Of a stretch of DNA of 64,000 nt, positions 11,095-22,754 are shown piece after piece. How positions within the stretch are numbered: position 1 is the first letter of the stretch; every line of letters starts with the position of its first letter. Below the pieces are notes generated by a model. The model did not search any database. It had not been told where the DNA came from and was given only the letters and a program-made list of their open reading frames with translations. The stretch is taken from the NCBI RefSeq assembly GCF_020497125.1, contig NC_059077.1:33927340-33991339 (forward strand). Reading direction: 5' to 3'. The position numbers were made by a program, and so were the translations under genes. This DNA is from Mauremys mutica (lineage: Eukaryota; Chordata; Testudines; Geoemydidae).

Positions 11095-11838
11095 CTGTAC
11101 CACTCCCCACCCTTCCCTGGATGCTGTGAGCCAACAGTCCATAGAGGGGTGTGTGTACAGAAACAGCATGTGCCAGGAGAAGGAGGCAGTTTGAAAGCAA
11201 TGCCTATTTCTTCCCCTTCTCTGTATTATCTGTTCTGGAGCTCCACCCCTAACTGGTTCCAGTGGAGACATGGCCAGGGTGTGTGACCCCTAGATAGTGT
11301 GTCTCCAATGGATCAGTGGGAGCAAGGAGCTAAGGCTGATGCCAGAGGCCAGAATCAGTGTGGGAGTATGGGGTCTCTGTGCAGATGGCTCGGGGCCCTT
11401 GGCAGGTTCTCCAGGACTTGTGTGGGCTCATTTAGGTGGTGGCCCCAGGGCCTTTGCCATGAGAAGGCAAAGGGAGGCGGTCAGAAAGTTCTAGGTAGCT
11501 GGCTTTGAAAAGGAGCAGTGTCTTCCACTAACTCTAGCTAGATGAAAATGGATTATCAGCTTTGGGTAGATGCAAAGGTCTGCAAGAGCTATACAGTTTT
11601 CCATGGAGACTAAAGGTAAATGCTTCAAGATGCAGAGACTTCAATAAAGACCTTACTTACTGAGGCAGAATTATCTTCCAGACTTCAGTTAATTAGTGCC
11701 TCCACCGTCTGGGCACTGTAAGCTGAAAATGTACACAGGAAACTACTGTAGTGGTCATTAATTTGGGGGACAAACGTATTGTGTTTGGGGGCGGGGTCTG
11801 ATTCCACCACCCTTACTCACATAGCAGTGCCCTGCACT
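11095..11838. other. unassigned
   Basis: No gene or clear repeat recognised. Confidence 0.4.
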
Positions 11839-12106
11839 GAGAGGCAGCATGGTCATGTGAATAGGACACTGCAGCAGGAATGAAGAGTTTCTATTCCCAG
11901 CTCTGCCACTGACATTCCGTGTGACTTTCAGCAAGTCACTTCATTCTCTGAGCCCCCGTTTCCACTCCCACCCTTTGACTTAGAATTTAAAATGCAAAAT
12001 CTTCAGGACACAGACTGTCTCTTACTGTGTGTTTGTACAGCGCCTAGCACTCTGGGGCCTCAATCATGTTTGGAGTCTGTACAGGCAACTGTAATATAAA
12101 TAACGT
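11839..12106 (+). repeat. MIR-like SINE with L2-like tail
   Basis: The order is a tRNA-like head (gaggcagcatggtc), then core words (cccagctctgccactgac, gcaagtcacttcattct), then the tail gtgtttgtacagcgcctagc ... ggggcctcaatc and an AT-rich end. The same tail ends the L2-like LINE piece at 18150-18275. The copy is old but nearly full length. Confidence 0.7.
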
Positions 12107-12146
12107 CAGGATTGGCTAATAGAAACCAGTCTGACTACTGAACATA

Positions 12147-12436
12147 CCTGTGACTGAACTGAATCCCGAGTGAGCATCTGCCTTCTCATAGTCTTGGAGG
12201 ACAGCAGCAGCAAAGTCACAATTATTTAATACCTTTGCCAGATGCCAGATGGATGGATTGCTGGCACAATAAGAAAAAGAACTGTCCCCCTTGGGCATAG
12301 TCAGTACATGCACAGCAGTGAGGCAGAAGAAGTATACAGCACTGCCTGTGGCCACAGTATACTTCTCAGAGAAGCGTTCATTAAACAACAATAGCAGCCA
12401 CCCTAGAGCTGTGAGTCGTCCCAGGAAATTATGACA
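12147..12436 (-). CDS. possible coding exon, membrane-like, unrecognised
   Basis: A 290-base minus-strand stretch is open and ends at a good donor site: CAG followed by GTATGT, with the exon edge at 12147. A candidate acceptor cag lies just upstream at 12437-12439. The translation has two hydrophobic stretches (TALGWLLLLF and SAVYFFCLTAVHVLTM) and a hydrophilic, cysteine-containing end (SFSYCASNPSIWHLAK), suggesting a membrane protein. I do not recognise the family. Against it, the acceptor lacks a polypyrimidine tract because a MITE lies only 12 bases upstream, and open frames of this length arise by chance in 64 kb. It could equally be a decayed exon. Confidence 0.22.
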
Positions 12437-12448
12437 CTGATTATCTTA

Positions 12449-12708
12449 GGGCTAGTCTACACTGGCAACGCTAAAGTGCTGCCACGGCAGCTCTTTAACA
12501 TGCCTCGTGTGGTCACGGTGCAGTGCTGGGAGAGAGCTCTCCCAGCGCTCTAAAAAACCCACCTCCACGAGGGGCGCGGCTCCCAGCACTGGGGCACTGT
12601 CTACACTGGCGCTTTACAATGCTGAAACTTGCTGCGCTCAGGCAGGTGTTTTTCACACCCCTGAGTGAGAAAGTTGCAGTGCTGTAAATTGCCAGTGTAG
12701 ACAAGCCC
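12449..12708. mobile_element. Harbinger MITE, 260 bp, perfect TTA duplications
   Basis: The termini are gggctagtctacactggcaa and ttgccagtgtagacaagccc, an almost perfect inverted pair. TTA occurs on both sides (12446-12448 and 12709-12711), the expected Harbinger target duplication. The interior is GC-richer, with repeated cagcgct-type words and a second internal gtctacactggcgc. It has no coding capacity. Its position next to the candidate exon at 12147-12436 would disrupt that exon's acceptor region. Confidence 0.92.
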
Positions 12709-12711
12709 TTA

Positions 12712-14198
12712 AAAGAAGTTAAAATCACGATAAAATGGTTTGATCAGTTCTTGTTAGTAACTGAAAGAAAGGCAGGTGCTGTCCTATATGGTAGAAGAAT
12801 AGCTTACTTTTAAAAATAACTGGAACAAAAGGGGTTTTGTTCCCTGTAGTTGAAGTGGTTAAATCTGCCAATCTATTTTAATAACAACTTTAAAAAAATA
12901 TACCCCATTCCACTTTGAGTTGGATGTAAGTGCTTTTTTCCAGGGGTGCGGGGCATTTTACCCACATTTTGGGCACATGTTAATGATTCTCACATAAAAG
13001 AGTAGAGCCTAAAACTATGGTCTAATTATTTATTTCTGATATTTTCCAGCTTCTCTTTAGAATGTTTGGAGATTGATTATCTAGTGCGGGATAAGGCTTG
13101 TCTGCATACCACATTGTAAGAAAGATACTGTCTTGACCTGAAATTGACCTTCATGTGTACAAGCTTAGCAAAATAGTTATTGTACAGGAACTGAAAGCAG
13201 CAAAGCTTAGCAAAACAAAACCAAGCAAGCACAAAGAAACAATCTTGGGAGCAAACAAATTCTACTATAGACAGATGGGCCTGAACCAAAACACTGGATA
13301 ACCAGAATTTGCAGCAGCTTGAAAACTGAACATCAATGCAAATTTACAAGTAACACTCATTAACACCAAATCCAAACGTACAAATGCTGGATTTGTTTAA
13401 TATCAAAAACCAGATCCAAAACTGTTGTTTCAGCCCACATCTATTTTAATTCTTCTTAAGAAACTACACATATTAGAGTGAGATGGTTTAATATTTGCTT
13501 GGTTTCATCGTCCTGTACAAAGCATATTCAAAGCAGCCTCTCACTGCCCAGAGATTGTGACTAAAGAATTTGGACTTGCAGGAATTTTAATTTTTGCCCA
13601 TCCCCTCAATCTGAGCCACTTTTATTTGCATGGAACCCCTAACTACGTTATCCTACAGAAGCCACTCTAAATCTGTGCTTCTTCCTAGATGATCCATGCA
13701 TAGTTTTGTAACAGGCCAAGTTATGTGATAAGAGGATTATGGCCGGGATATGGGATATACTTTACACTGCTGAGTTTTATAGCTCCTGCTCCTAAGTTAA
13801 TGACGCTTTGAAACAGTTGAAGGAACAGCTGGCCTTACCCTTTCTCATTGAAGATGGAGTTACAATTCTATTGTTTTAGAATAGCGAGTTGGAAAAAAAA
13901 ATGTATGACAGAAGTGGAAATTTTTCATTTTTTTTTAGAAAATTTTAATTGAAATTTGTCAGGTTTTTGTTGACATACCCAACAATTTTAACAAAAGAAT
14001 ATGGCCAAGTCTTCCTCACCTGAGTTGCTCTGAACCAAATTAGCCCCACTGACTTCATTGGAATTGCTCATGTGAGTAAGGTGAGCCGGATTTGACCCAT
14101 AACTTGCACCACAGCATATCAATATTTCAGAGATTTTAGCTGGGTTCCATTAGCTACGTTTATAAAAAACCCTTAATCAAAAACAGTTTCCCTCACAA
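12712..14198. other. unassigned AT-rich sequence
   Basis: No gene recognised. Around 13870-13985 there is a poly-A/T-rich stretch (gaaattttt, gaaaatttt words) of the kind seen again at 20985-21330. A short gcccactgacttcattgg motif at about 14040-14095 belongs to the widespread palindromic repeat. Confidence 0.4.
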
Positions 14199-14200
14199 TA

Positions 14201-14817
14201 CACCTCTACCCTGATATAACACAACCTGATATAACATGAATTCAGATATAACGCAGTAAAGCAGTGCTCTGGGGAGCGGGGCTGCATGCTCCGGCAGATC
14301 AGCGCGTCAGCGTGTCTGGCTCCTACACGCTGCTCTGAGCAGTGTGTTAAGGGTGGGAGGCAGGCGGGAGGGTAACTGGGAGGGCGAATGGGGAGATGAG
14401 CGGCAGGCAGGAGTGGGGTGAGGAGGCAGGCGGGCAGGAAGACGGTGAGCAGGAGAGCGGCGGGAGGGGGAAATGGGGAGGTGTGCCAGACAGACAGTGA
14501 GGAGACTAGCAGAGAGGCGAGCGGCAGGCGGGTAGGTGGGGTGAAGAGGCGAGCGGTGGCTGGGCTGGCAGGAGCGCTGGGTGGACGGTGAGGAGGCTAG
14601 CGGGGAGGCTGATTTGTCCCAGGCCCCGCACCCCTTTAGGGACAGCTCTGACACGCTGCTCTGAACGGCGTGTTAAGGTGCCGGACCGGGGCTGAGGGGT
14701 TGGATAAGGGGCAGAGGGTCTCGGGGGATGGTCAGGGGACAAGGCGCATTCCCTACCTGATATAACGTGGTAAGATTTTTTGGCTCCCGAGGACCGTGTT
14801 ATATTGGGGTAGAGGTG
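14201..14817. mobile_element. TA-flanked DNA element, Tc1/mariner-type, 617 bp
   Basis: The left terminus is cacctctaccctgatataac. The right terminus is gttatattggggtagaggtg, its inverse with two differences. TA lies on both sides (14199-14200 and 14818-14819), the hallmark of Tc1/mariner insertion. Gatataac words repeat inside the left end. The middle (about 14355-14640) is a purine-rich array of gaggcaggcggg-like units. A near-identical sequence brackets it: cacgctgctctga...gtgttaaggg at about 14327 and cacgctgctctga...gtgttaagg at about 14652. No transposase is encoded. Confidence 0.85.
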
Positions 14818-14819
14818 TA

Positions 14820-15414
14820 TTTTACTTGCCCTTCCAGCGCTCGCCAGACCCTAGAACCTCTGAAACACATCAGTATTACCCGCCTAACCCCAGCCCTATC
14901 CCTTGTAACTAATCCAACTTTTTCAAAGCTCACTAGAGCTGTAACTTGGGTTCAGTTTGAGTTTTGGAGGAAAGTGGCTCTTCCTGTATCAAAAATAATA
15001 CACCTAGCCCCATTAGTAAAGTATTAACATGTGGTATTGATTTTTAGGTGCTTCCTGAATGAACTATATTTTACTTTTATCAGCCATCTGTTTTTCAGAC
15101 TTGACATTGGCTGTTTCAGTTCTGGTGCTAAAATGCACCTTGCACTCAACAAAATATTTCCTGTTCTGGTTCTTTTCTGGTGGCTCACAGAGACTGTGAG
15201 AGATAAGCTAGTTTTGGAAACTGTAACCACGTCCTTTAACTGATTGATGCCAGAAAAGCAGAAACAGCCCACCACTGTCGCTCAGAAAACACTTGCACAT
15301 TGAAGCAATTCCAGAAGAAAAACGAAAGAGAGAAGCTAACCACAGTGATCTTTATATATTAGTGTGCAGCCTATGAAGTTTGTTAACTTAGCACCAGACT
15401 GGACTCTGCTTAGG
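14820..15414. other. unassigned
   Basis: No gene supported. A short frame starting at 15131 with a hydrophobic run resembles a signal peptide but has no corroborating evidence. Confidence 0.35.
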
Positions 15415-15626
15415 CTGAGAGGCAGCATAGTATAGCGAGTAAGGCACATGACCAGGCGACATGGGTTCTACTACTGCTGTGTAACCTTCTGCTTGTGTCA
15501 CCTCTATTTTCCTTCCCACCCTTTGTGCCATTTTGTCTATTTAGATGACAGTTTCTTCAGGGCAGGGCATAACAGAGCCCCAATCTTGTATTAAGTGCTA
15601 CTGTAATACAAGCAATAATAATAAAG
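15415..15626 (+). repeat. MIR-like SINE
   Basis: It starts gagaggcagcatagtatagc like the copy at 11839, carries a B-box-like gggttctac, and ends with a decayed L2-like tail (gccccaatcttgtattaa ... aataataataaa). Confidence 0.6.
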
Positions 15627-16657
15627 GAGGCTTGAAACTCAGATATACCTCTGAAAAGGGTACAGTTTCCACTCCCTTCTGCAGGGAAGTCGTAAGGGGA
15701 AGAGGGCTGTGGCCCTGGCTCCTCCATAGCCCCAGATCTGTAGTTCAGGTGAACACGCAGATTGTGATCACACTCAGTCCCTCTGCGGGAGCATGCGACA
15801 AGTGCCCACCCCACTTCATACATCTAGGGGAGTGGTGGGAGAGCAAAGAACAATCTAGCTCTAAGCAAATCATTAGATGGCACAATTTGTAAAGCATTTT
15901 CTGCTCCTGAAGGGCAAAAGCTTCTGTATGAATGCAGGATACAAATCTGTTGAGAATACTCTGCAGTTTTCCTTTACCAAGAAAAGAGATAGAGAAAGCA
16001 AGATGCATTGGTTGTAGCTGCAGCAGCCCGTTTCTCTAGTTCTTAAAATTGCCTTGGATTATATTGTCCTTTAATTATCAGAATCTGTGTAAACAATGGG
16101 TGATTTCACACTTGACTCAAATGTAGCTCCCACTAATATTTTGATCATGTGCACAAATGAGTCCAAAGTACAATTATTCTCCTCATAAAGTTTAATTAGA
16201 AAGCAAGGACTTGAACTTTAATCCATACAATAAGGATATTTAGCAATGGGTTGGCAGGAGTTGCATGGGAAGTTAGATAATATTGTATAGTCTGACTCAA
16301 AAAAGATTAAGATGCGTCTGCTACATTGCTGAAACATCCGTATGTTCCATTTCATTCAGATCAACACCACAGATGCTTCATAGATTATAGTAGAATTAAA
16401 TGTAAAAAATTACCCAAATAACTTAAACAATTAGCTCAAAAAGATGATGGAATACATTACTAAACAAATGCCATTTGACAAATTTAATAGAGATGGACAA
16501 ATAATAAGAACTGCTCTTTGCCAAATAATTTAAGTTGAGAAAAAACTGCAAAATGTGTCGACGCAGTTTGACAAATATTGTTTGAGCAGCTCTACTTAGC
16601 AGGTAGTGCAAAGTATGTGTTGTTTATTTCTTTGTCATATTTATGCCTCAAAGCTGA
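15627..16657. other. unassigned AT-rich sequence
   Basis: No gene or clear repeat recognised. Confidence 0.4.
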
Positions 16658-16708
16658 ATGTGTGTGTGTGTGTGTGTGTCCGTCCAATGAGTACACACAC
16701 ACACACAC
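16658..16708. repeat. (TG)n-(AC)n inverted microsatellite pair
   Basis: A TG run (16658-16679) and an AC run (about 16692-16708) flank a 12-base spacer, so the two runs are reverse complements and could form a hairpin. Confidence 0.9.
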
Positions 16709-16835
16709 CCCAGAAGCATTAATATAAGATTGAAGTCAGGCAACCTAGCACTCAAAACTGTCAGGAGATTCAGTGTTAAAGTTATAGGCTCAACCATCAC
16801 TCCCCATAATCAGGCAGGTGTCTAAAATCATATGG

Positions 16836-16926
16836 TCTGATTCCCTTCTCTCTTACACCAGTTTTACTTCTATTGACTTCAATAGAGTTACTCCTGTTTT
16901 ACCCCAGTGTGAAATCAGGTGAGGTT
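16836..16926. repeat. short palindromic interspersed repeat
   Basis: Tctcttacaccagtttta on the left and cctgttttaccccagtgt on the right are near-inverse around attgacttcaatagagtt. Related pieces occur at about 8640, 9148, 14040, 37392, 43690, 48215 and 50470. It looks like an old foldback element. Confidence 0.55.
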
Positions 16927-17744
16927 CTAGAGCCTGTTTATGTTTCATATTATATGTCAAATAATGGACTATAGCATGCAAACTGCAATTTTACACACAC
17001 ATTTAGGTACAGTAGATCTATGGGACCATATTAATTCCCAGTGCTACTTCATTAAGTTCAGTGGAGTTAAATTAAGGATAAATTAGATACAATGTTCCCT
17101 GTCCTGCAATGGGCACAGATGATTAGGACTCACAGTGGCCTTAGCCACCTGCCCCTTCCCCCAAAATAATTTAGGGATTGCATTCATAAAGGAAACACTG
17201 AGTTTGGAACAGAAGCTCAATTATGTCATTTTATTAATTTTTCACGGTATAAACCTACTCATTGAGGCAATATTCAATAGGTACCATTATTTTTAACTCT
17301 AGCTCCCTTCCCCAAATAAAACAAAGCTCTCTATGCCACTGCCTGCAGAGCACTTAAACATGTGAGCACAGACGTCTATACTACATATGTGCTGACAATT
17401 AAACAAGTACTTAAGTGCTGGTTTGGAGCCACAGTGCTCAGCAGCTAGCAGGATCCAGCCCTAATTGAACAGGGCATTACTTTCTGAGCCAGGATACAGT
17501 TCCAGGATTGCTCCTGAATGACCAGATCAACCAAGCATGTTTTTCTTTCTGTGCTTGGCAAAGGTTCACCCTTTTCTTTTGAATATGTGGAATTGCCATG
17601 GCTGATCCTGCTCTTTGTCTCCTTGAGGTTAATTTTCTGTAGTTTACTGTTAGTTTACTACATGGAGCTACACATTGGGAGCATTCAGCATTGGAAGAAG
17701 GCAAGCCATCTGATTACTGAGCAGCCCATAATACAGAGAACACA
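16927..17744. other. unassigned
   Basis: No gene or repeat that I can name. Confidence 0.35.
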
Positions 17745-18275
17745 GTACACCAATGCTCCCTATTTTCCACTGGCTGCGGGTCAGGTTGCAGGTGGTGTTC
17801 AAGGTAATGGCTTTACCTGTAAAACCCTAAATGGTTTAGGACCTGGTTACTTAGGAGACTCTCTCTCTTTCCCTCTGACTCTGTCACAGTTGAGCTCAGT
17901 GGTAGTGCTCAAGCTGGAACCCCTTTGAAGCAAACAGCAAAGGGCCTTCTGACAAGGCATTTGGCTTTGGAATCTGCCTCCCCGCCACCTTGTGTTGCTA
18001 GCCTTCTGGGCACAATGGGAAGCCTACCTCTTCTGCCAGGCCTTTGGAAAAGAGGTGATTTGATGCATTGATGAGTTGGATATAGAGGGCTGGACTGAGG
18101 TTTTAGACGGCTCTTCAGTTACTAGGTTGGGTTAACATTTTTTATATCAAATATTGTTAGCTCTCTGTGGCAAGAACTTTGTTATGTTTGAAGAGCATCT
18201 AGCACAACGGGGCCCTGATCTCTGATTGGGACTCATAGGTGCTACCCCCAGTACAAACACTAAATAGTAATAACG
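17745..18275 (+). mobile_element. L2-like LINE fragment, end of ORF2 plus 3' end
   Basis: One frame reads FTCKTLNGLGPGYLGDSLSF near 17812-17870. This resembles the YKaLnGLaPsYLsdLL segment near the ORF2 C-terminus of L2/Rex-type LINEs. Later, in another frame, comes FGFGI-SPPPC-like sequence near 17970. The 3' end (18150-18275: gttagctctctgtgg, catctagcacaacggggcc) is the tail also carried by the MIR-like SINEs in this window. Frameshifts show it is dead. The clade is inferred from short motifs only. Confidence 0.55.
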
Positions 18276-19204
18276 ATCAATGAATCATACATAAATCACG
18301 ACCATTTCTCCTAAGTCATTTGTAAAGCGCCGGGTACCACTTACACAGAGCTCTGTAAAGAGGGGCTGATCATAATGACAGGAGTGTATTAAAAAGGCAG
18401 CACCTGCATGACACTAAGCTGACTTATACTTGCATGTACAGGGAAAGAGCACACCTTGCTTTGCAGGAATCTACAAATTACAATTAATTGCACTGGTATG
18501 AAAAATTTGAAGCTCTATCATCCCCTATATCTCCAATTACAATAATTGCGAGAGAGAGCTGCAAATTAAACCCCAAACAACCCTGAAGGACCTGGTTCTG
18601 TAGTTCTACTGTACTACCAATTCAGAAGTGCTAACAAAAAAGTCTTTATACACAGCTCAAAAAGCCCTGTAAACTGAAAAGACAGACCTGTATGTTCTTT
18701 GTGGAGCCAAGCAATTTCCCAGAAAGGTTTCCAGTTTTACAGTTGGCTTTTGTACTGAAAAGAAAAGAAAGATAGTAACCTTTAAAGTGAGTGACAGCCG
18801 CCCGCAAACCTAATACTGTGTGAAAACATATTCTATTACATATTGCATCATACTGTGGTGTAATTTATTGTACAATATTAGTTTCTGTTGACATGAAGTA
18901 TTTTTACTTTACCAAATCAAATAACGGACAGTTTCATAATGAGAAAACATTTTTCACTAGCAAAAAATATAATTGTATTTTAACGACTTGGCCCTGGTTC
19001 TTGGGTTCAGCTGAGCAGGACTAGTGGGGACAGGAGAGGAGAAAGGTGACTTTACATCAGAGCGACATCACCTGGGATTTCCCTGGCAGGCAGAGAATTC
19101 CCAGATAGCCCATTAGACTGGATTTATGACCCCTCTGCAGCACTAGAACAAAGGGGATGTAGCAGGGCTGAGAATCTGGTCCTCTATCCTGATCAGTATT
19201 ATTT
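18276..19204. other. unassigned
   Basis: No gene or clear repeat recognised. Confidence 0.35.
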
Positions 19205-19445
19205 GCTGGATAAATATTGTGATCCAGTGGCTGGGGAAGGGATTGGGAGACATAACCCTTGGGTTTTAGTCCCATTTCTGCCACTGAATTGTAGTATGAA
19301 CTTTGACATGTCTCTTAACCGCTCCGTGCCTCAGTTTCTCCTTGTGTAAAATGTAGATAATATTTACCTTAGACCTTTGTAAAAAGCTTTGAAATCTATG
19401 GATGAAAAGGGATCTCTCAGTGCTATGGATTATCATCATGATTAC
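19205..19445 (+). repeat. MIR-like SINE
   Basis: Core and 3' words are visible: tttctgccactgaattg, gtgcctcagtttctcc, gtgtaaaatgtagataatat, aaaagctttgaaatc. The order matches known MIR elements. The copy is old and edges are approximate. Confidence 0.65.
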
Positions 19446-20744
19446 TATTACTGCAGATATTAGATATGACATAGACAATAAGTGAGTTATCGGGACAGAA
19501 ACCTTAGAAGCTCACATGTGAGATGAGTCAACAGTGGTCACAAGGGAGAGGAGCTTTTGCAAGAAGCCATTTCAGTAACATATCACATGAGGAAAAAACT
19601 TAAATTGAGGTGGAAGAGAAAGAATGTAGAACAATATGAGAGTGTCTGGACTATTTTATCCTTTTAAAAAAATACTCCAATACCTGAAAGAATTAATATA
19701 CATTTATCGTCACAATATTTGAAGCTTTAAGAAAGACACAAATAAACTGAATGTAGTTGTCTACAACTATTTATTTATTTCATCCAACAGCATGTGCTGG
19801 TAGCTCATGTTTCTACAACACAAGTGCTGTCCAGCTGCAGGCATTGCATGAATGTGAATATAGGGTCAATCAAATTCAAATGTAAAGTTTACTGCTGGAA
19901 ATGGACTGGTCACAGTTCAGAACTAGCTCTTCCTCTGACCCCTCTCAGTCTGAGTGCAATCCCCACAGACGTTAGGCCTCCTGTCTTCACCACCCTGAGG
20001 TGGAATCTCATGATTCTCCCACTCTCAGACCAAGGCCCCCGGGTTTGCTCAACAAGCCCAACTGGATTCAGCTGCACTGCAAGACTTCCCTTCAGGAGCT
20101 ATGACCAGAGTGAACCCCAAAACAGCATCTTCAAAAGAAAGTATTGTTTAATCTTGAGGAAAAGAATCAAAGCATATCAAGACAGCAGTTCTTAACACAA
20201 CAAGCAGTCTACATGACTATGTGTTACCTAAACTTAGGTTGGCCTAGCTAGTCGCAGGTACCTCACTTCTGGGTCCAGGGGGACAGTCTGAACCCCTGCA
20301 ATCTCTGTGTCTCTCTGTCCTGAGCTCAGGTTTTCATTTGCTCCAAAGTTCTTGTTACAGTTTTCCCACCTGAATTCCACCTCCACTTCCCCTGAACTCA
20401 CCAGGGCCAGAAGTGAACTTCAAAGGGATTGACACTGGCATTGACCCATTATCAGTGAATGGTACTATCCGAAGCATATGGTTTCCCTTCCCATTTGTTG
20501 TCCTCTTCTGTTGGAATTAGCTCTTTTGTAATCATGTACTCACCAACACAAGCATAACCAAGCAAATAGATGAACATATAATATTCATAAAATACAGGCA
20601 TCTTTCACATCCTTCATAGACTGCATGTGAGATTCTTATGTGTTTACAGTTATTTCAGAAATAGGTACTAAAAGGTAAGCTCCTAAAACCATCCACATTT
20701 TCAGAAGGCCTGAGTATCCAGCAGCTCTCATTGACTTTGGGCTA
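19446..20744. other. unassigned
   Basis: No gene supported. A 133-codon open frame at 19794-20195 shows no family signature. The stretch 19915-20520 is C/T-rich and could be an antisense LTR relic, but I find no termini. Confidence 0.3.
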
Positions 20745-20862
20745 CGTGATCTGCTTACCCACAGTCACACAGCATGTCAGCGGCAGGGGTGGGAACAGAA
20801 GGCAGAACTCCTGACTCCCATCCTGTGCTCTAACCACTAAGCTGTCATTCCTCCTCACAATA
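20745..20862 (-). repeat. MIR-like SINE fragment, antisense
   Basis: Cacagtcacacagcatgtca and gaactcctgactcccatcct, followed by gctctaaccactaagctgtc, are the reverse complement of the MIR tRNA-like head and core. Confidence 0.65.
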
Positions 20863-20984
20863 GAAACTATGTAACTTTACAAAGAGAGGAACTTCCAAAT
20901 GAGACAAAAGCATGGACACAGGAGAACTTTAGGTCACTCCTGTCTTTCCCAGCTTTGTATCTCGATATTTTATAAACAGTCTAG

Positions 20985-21330
20985 AACTAGGCAAACATTT
21001 TTAGCCAAAATGTTTTGTTTCACTGAAAAATGCAGATTTGAGTCTACCTCCTATTCATGTCAAATTTACCTATTGTTTCAGTCAAGCTCAACTTCACCCA
21101 CAAAAAAAACCCAAAACAAACAACTGGAAACATTTCATTTTGATTTTTTTCAGTTTGAAATGAATTATTTTTTAAATGTACTTCAATTTTATTTTTAACA
21201 TTTTTTAAATTTTTTTAAAAAGTTTGAAAACTGAACATTTGGGTTGACCTGCACATATCTGTAGACATTTTGGTTCACCAAAAATTGAAAAAAAATGTTT
21301 TTGAAACAGCCATCTAACTGAAAAATAAAT
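20985..21330. repeat. AT-rich interspersed repeat with inverted ends
   Basis: The block starts aacatttttagccaaaatgt and near its other end has a partial inverse (caccaaaaattgaaaaaaaa, tgtttttgaaac). Similar sequence lies at about 13870-13985 and 31375-31500. It is low-complexity, so the boundaries and class are uncertain. Confidence 0.35.
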
Positions 21331-22733
21331 CAGTTATTCACTCAGATTTCAAACAGCCTGGCTCAATTTCATTTGGTTCATTTTCATTTAACAATATGGA
21401 GCATTGGATCTAATTTATGCTATTGGCCAACATACCTGTGATGTGATTGATTCTGCACTGCCTTTTGTAGTCAGGATTGTAAAAAATCTGAATAGCAGAA
21501 TTTTACTCCTACCTTGCACAGAGGTGGGTGATTACCCAAGGTGCAAGGCAGTTGCGAATCAGGGCCTTTTTCTATAATATACTACTTGGAAACAGTGGGG
21601 ATTTATATCTGTCAATAGTGAAAGTAAATAATCTAGGTTGTGCTGCAAAGTGCTGCAGGTGAATACATGAAATTCACATTTTCTGCTACTAGAGTCAGCC
21701 ATGGATAAGTGTAGTTTCCCCATTCCATTCTAGGTATTAAAGAAGAAAGACATACAAATAGAAAAACAAAAGGAATGTGCTTTTTTAGGATAATACATTA
21801 CTGCTAAAAGCCACTGGCTCCACCCTCTGCTGAAGACCTACTGAAGACTTCAGCTGAGTCAATAAAGTCCTTTTGAATAGGTTCTATTCTTATGCAAGCA
21901 GAACCCAATGCTCTAAGCAGCATATCCCATTACACAGGACCAGATTGTAACTTGCAACTTTTTTTTTATCAACAGGAGCAATTAGGCATTTGCTATGTAC
22001 CTTTTTTAAAAAAATGAAAGCTGTATGTAAACCCATCCCAGAATTGCAAGTGTGACATTGTCTTTCATCAGTTCATCAATGTTAATTGGTCTGATCTGGA
22101 ACCACTGAAATCCTTTTAGGGTTGGACAAATACTTTGAGCCTCCCTGAACCCAGGGGTTTCCTCCCAATGTTCCCATCAGGTCTGAATATAGACGAGATT
22201 TTTAAAAGAAACCTTCCACTTCATTGGATACTCACATAGACTAGTCATGCTCTAGAGGGGACTAGTGGACTATTGCAATAAAATTTTCAAATGGCTTCTT
22301 ATTACTGCATGTGCAAACTACAAATTATTCCATGAAGACTGGGCAGTTACACATGCAAGTACATATTTGTACAAGTGAAATGTGCATGAAACCAAGCTGA
22401 GCCTTTTGTTAATTTGACCCAAGAGTCTTTCCTTAGCATGTTTGTTCCTCCAACCTTGCTGTTACTGGCATCTTGATCATTCCTGCAGTATTTAGGAGAA
22501 CCTGACATGCTCATCAAACCTGTAGCATGTAATTAACCTCACCTAGGAGAGCTGACAGCTCAGTGTGCTTTAGGCATAACTCAATAGTGATAAGAAAAGC
22601 AAGCCTTTGATTTTGTTACTTGTCTTACTCTAAAGCAGGCTTCTCTCTGATGCTTTAATATAAAAAAAATCTTGAGCTCAAAAAACTAGAGCTTGTTAGA
22701 AAATGGAAGACATTTTCCACTGATTTCTTTTCC
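21331..22733. other. unassigned AT-rich sequence
   Basis: No gene or clear repeat recognised. Confidence 0.4.
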
Positions 22734-22754
22734 GGGGGGGGGGGGGGGGGGGGG
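22734..22754 (+). repeat. homopolymer of 21 G
   Basis: An uninterrupted run of G, followed by cggtagaggcg. A run this long can form G-quadruplex structures and is prone to length change and sequencing error. Confidence 0.9.

Noticed and set aside
15131..15240. Short frame with a signal-peptide-like hydrophobic start
   Set aside because: Only 36 codons, with no clear donor at its end and no neighbouring exon; chance is likelier.
17518..17928. Open frame of 136 codons read as a host gene
   Set aside because: Its last part matches the C-terminal coding region of an L2-like LINE, and the first part has no signature.
19794..20195. Open frame of 133 codons
   Set aside because: No recognisable domain and no splice-site support; C/T-rich background.
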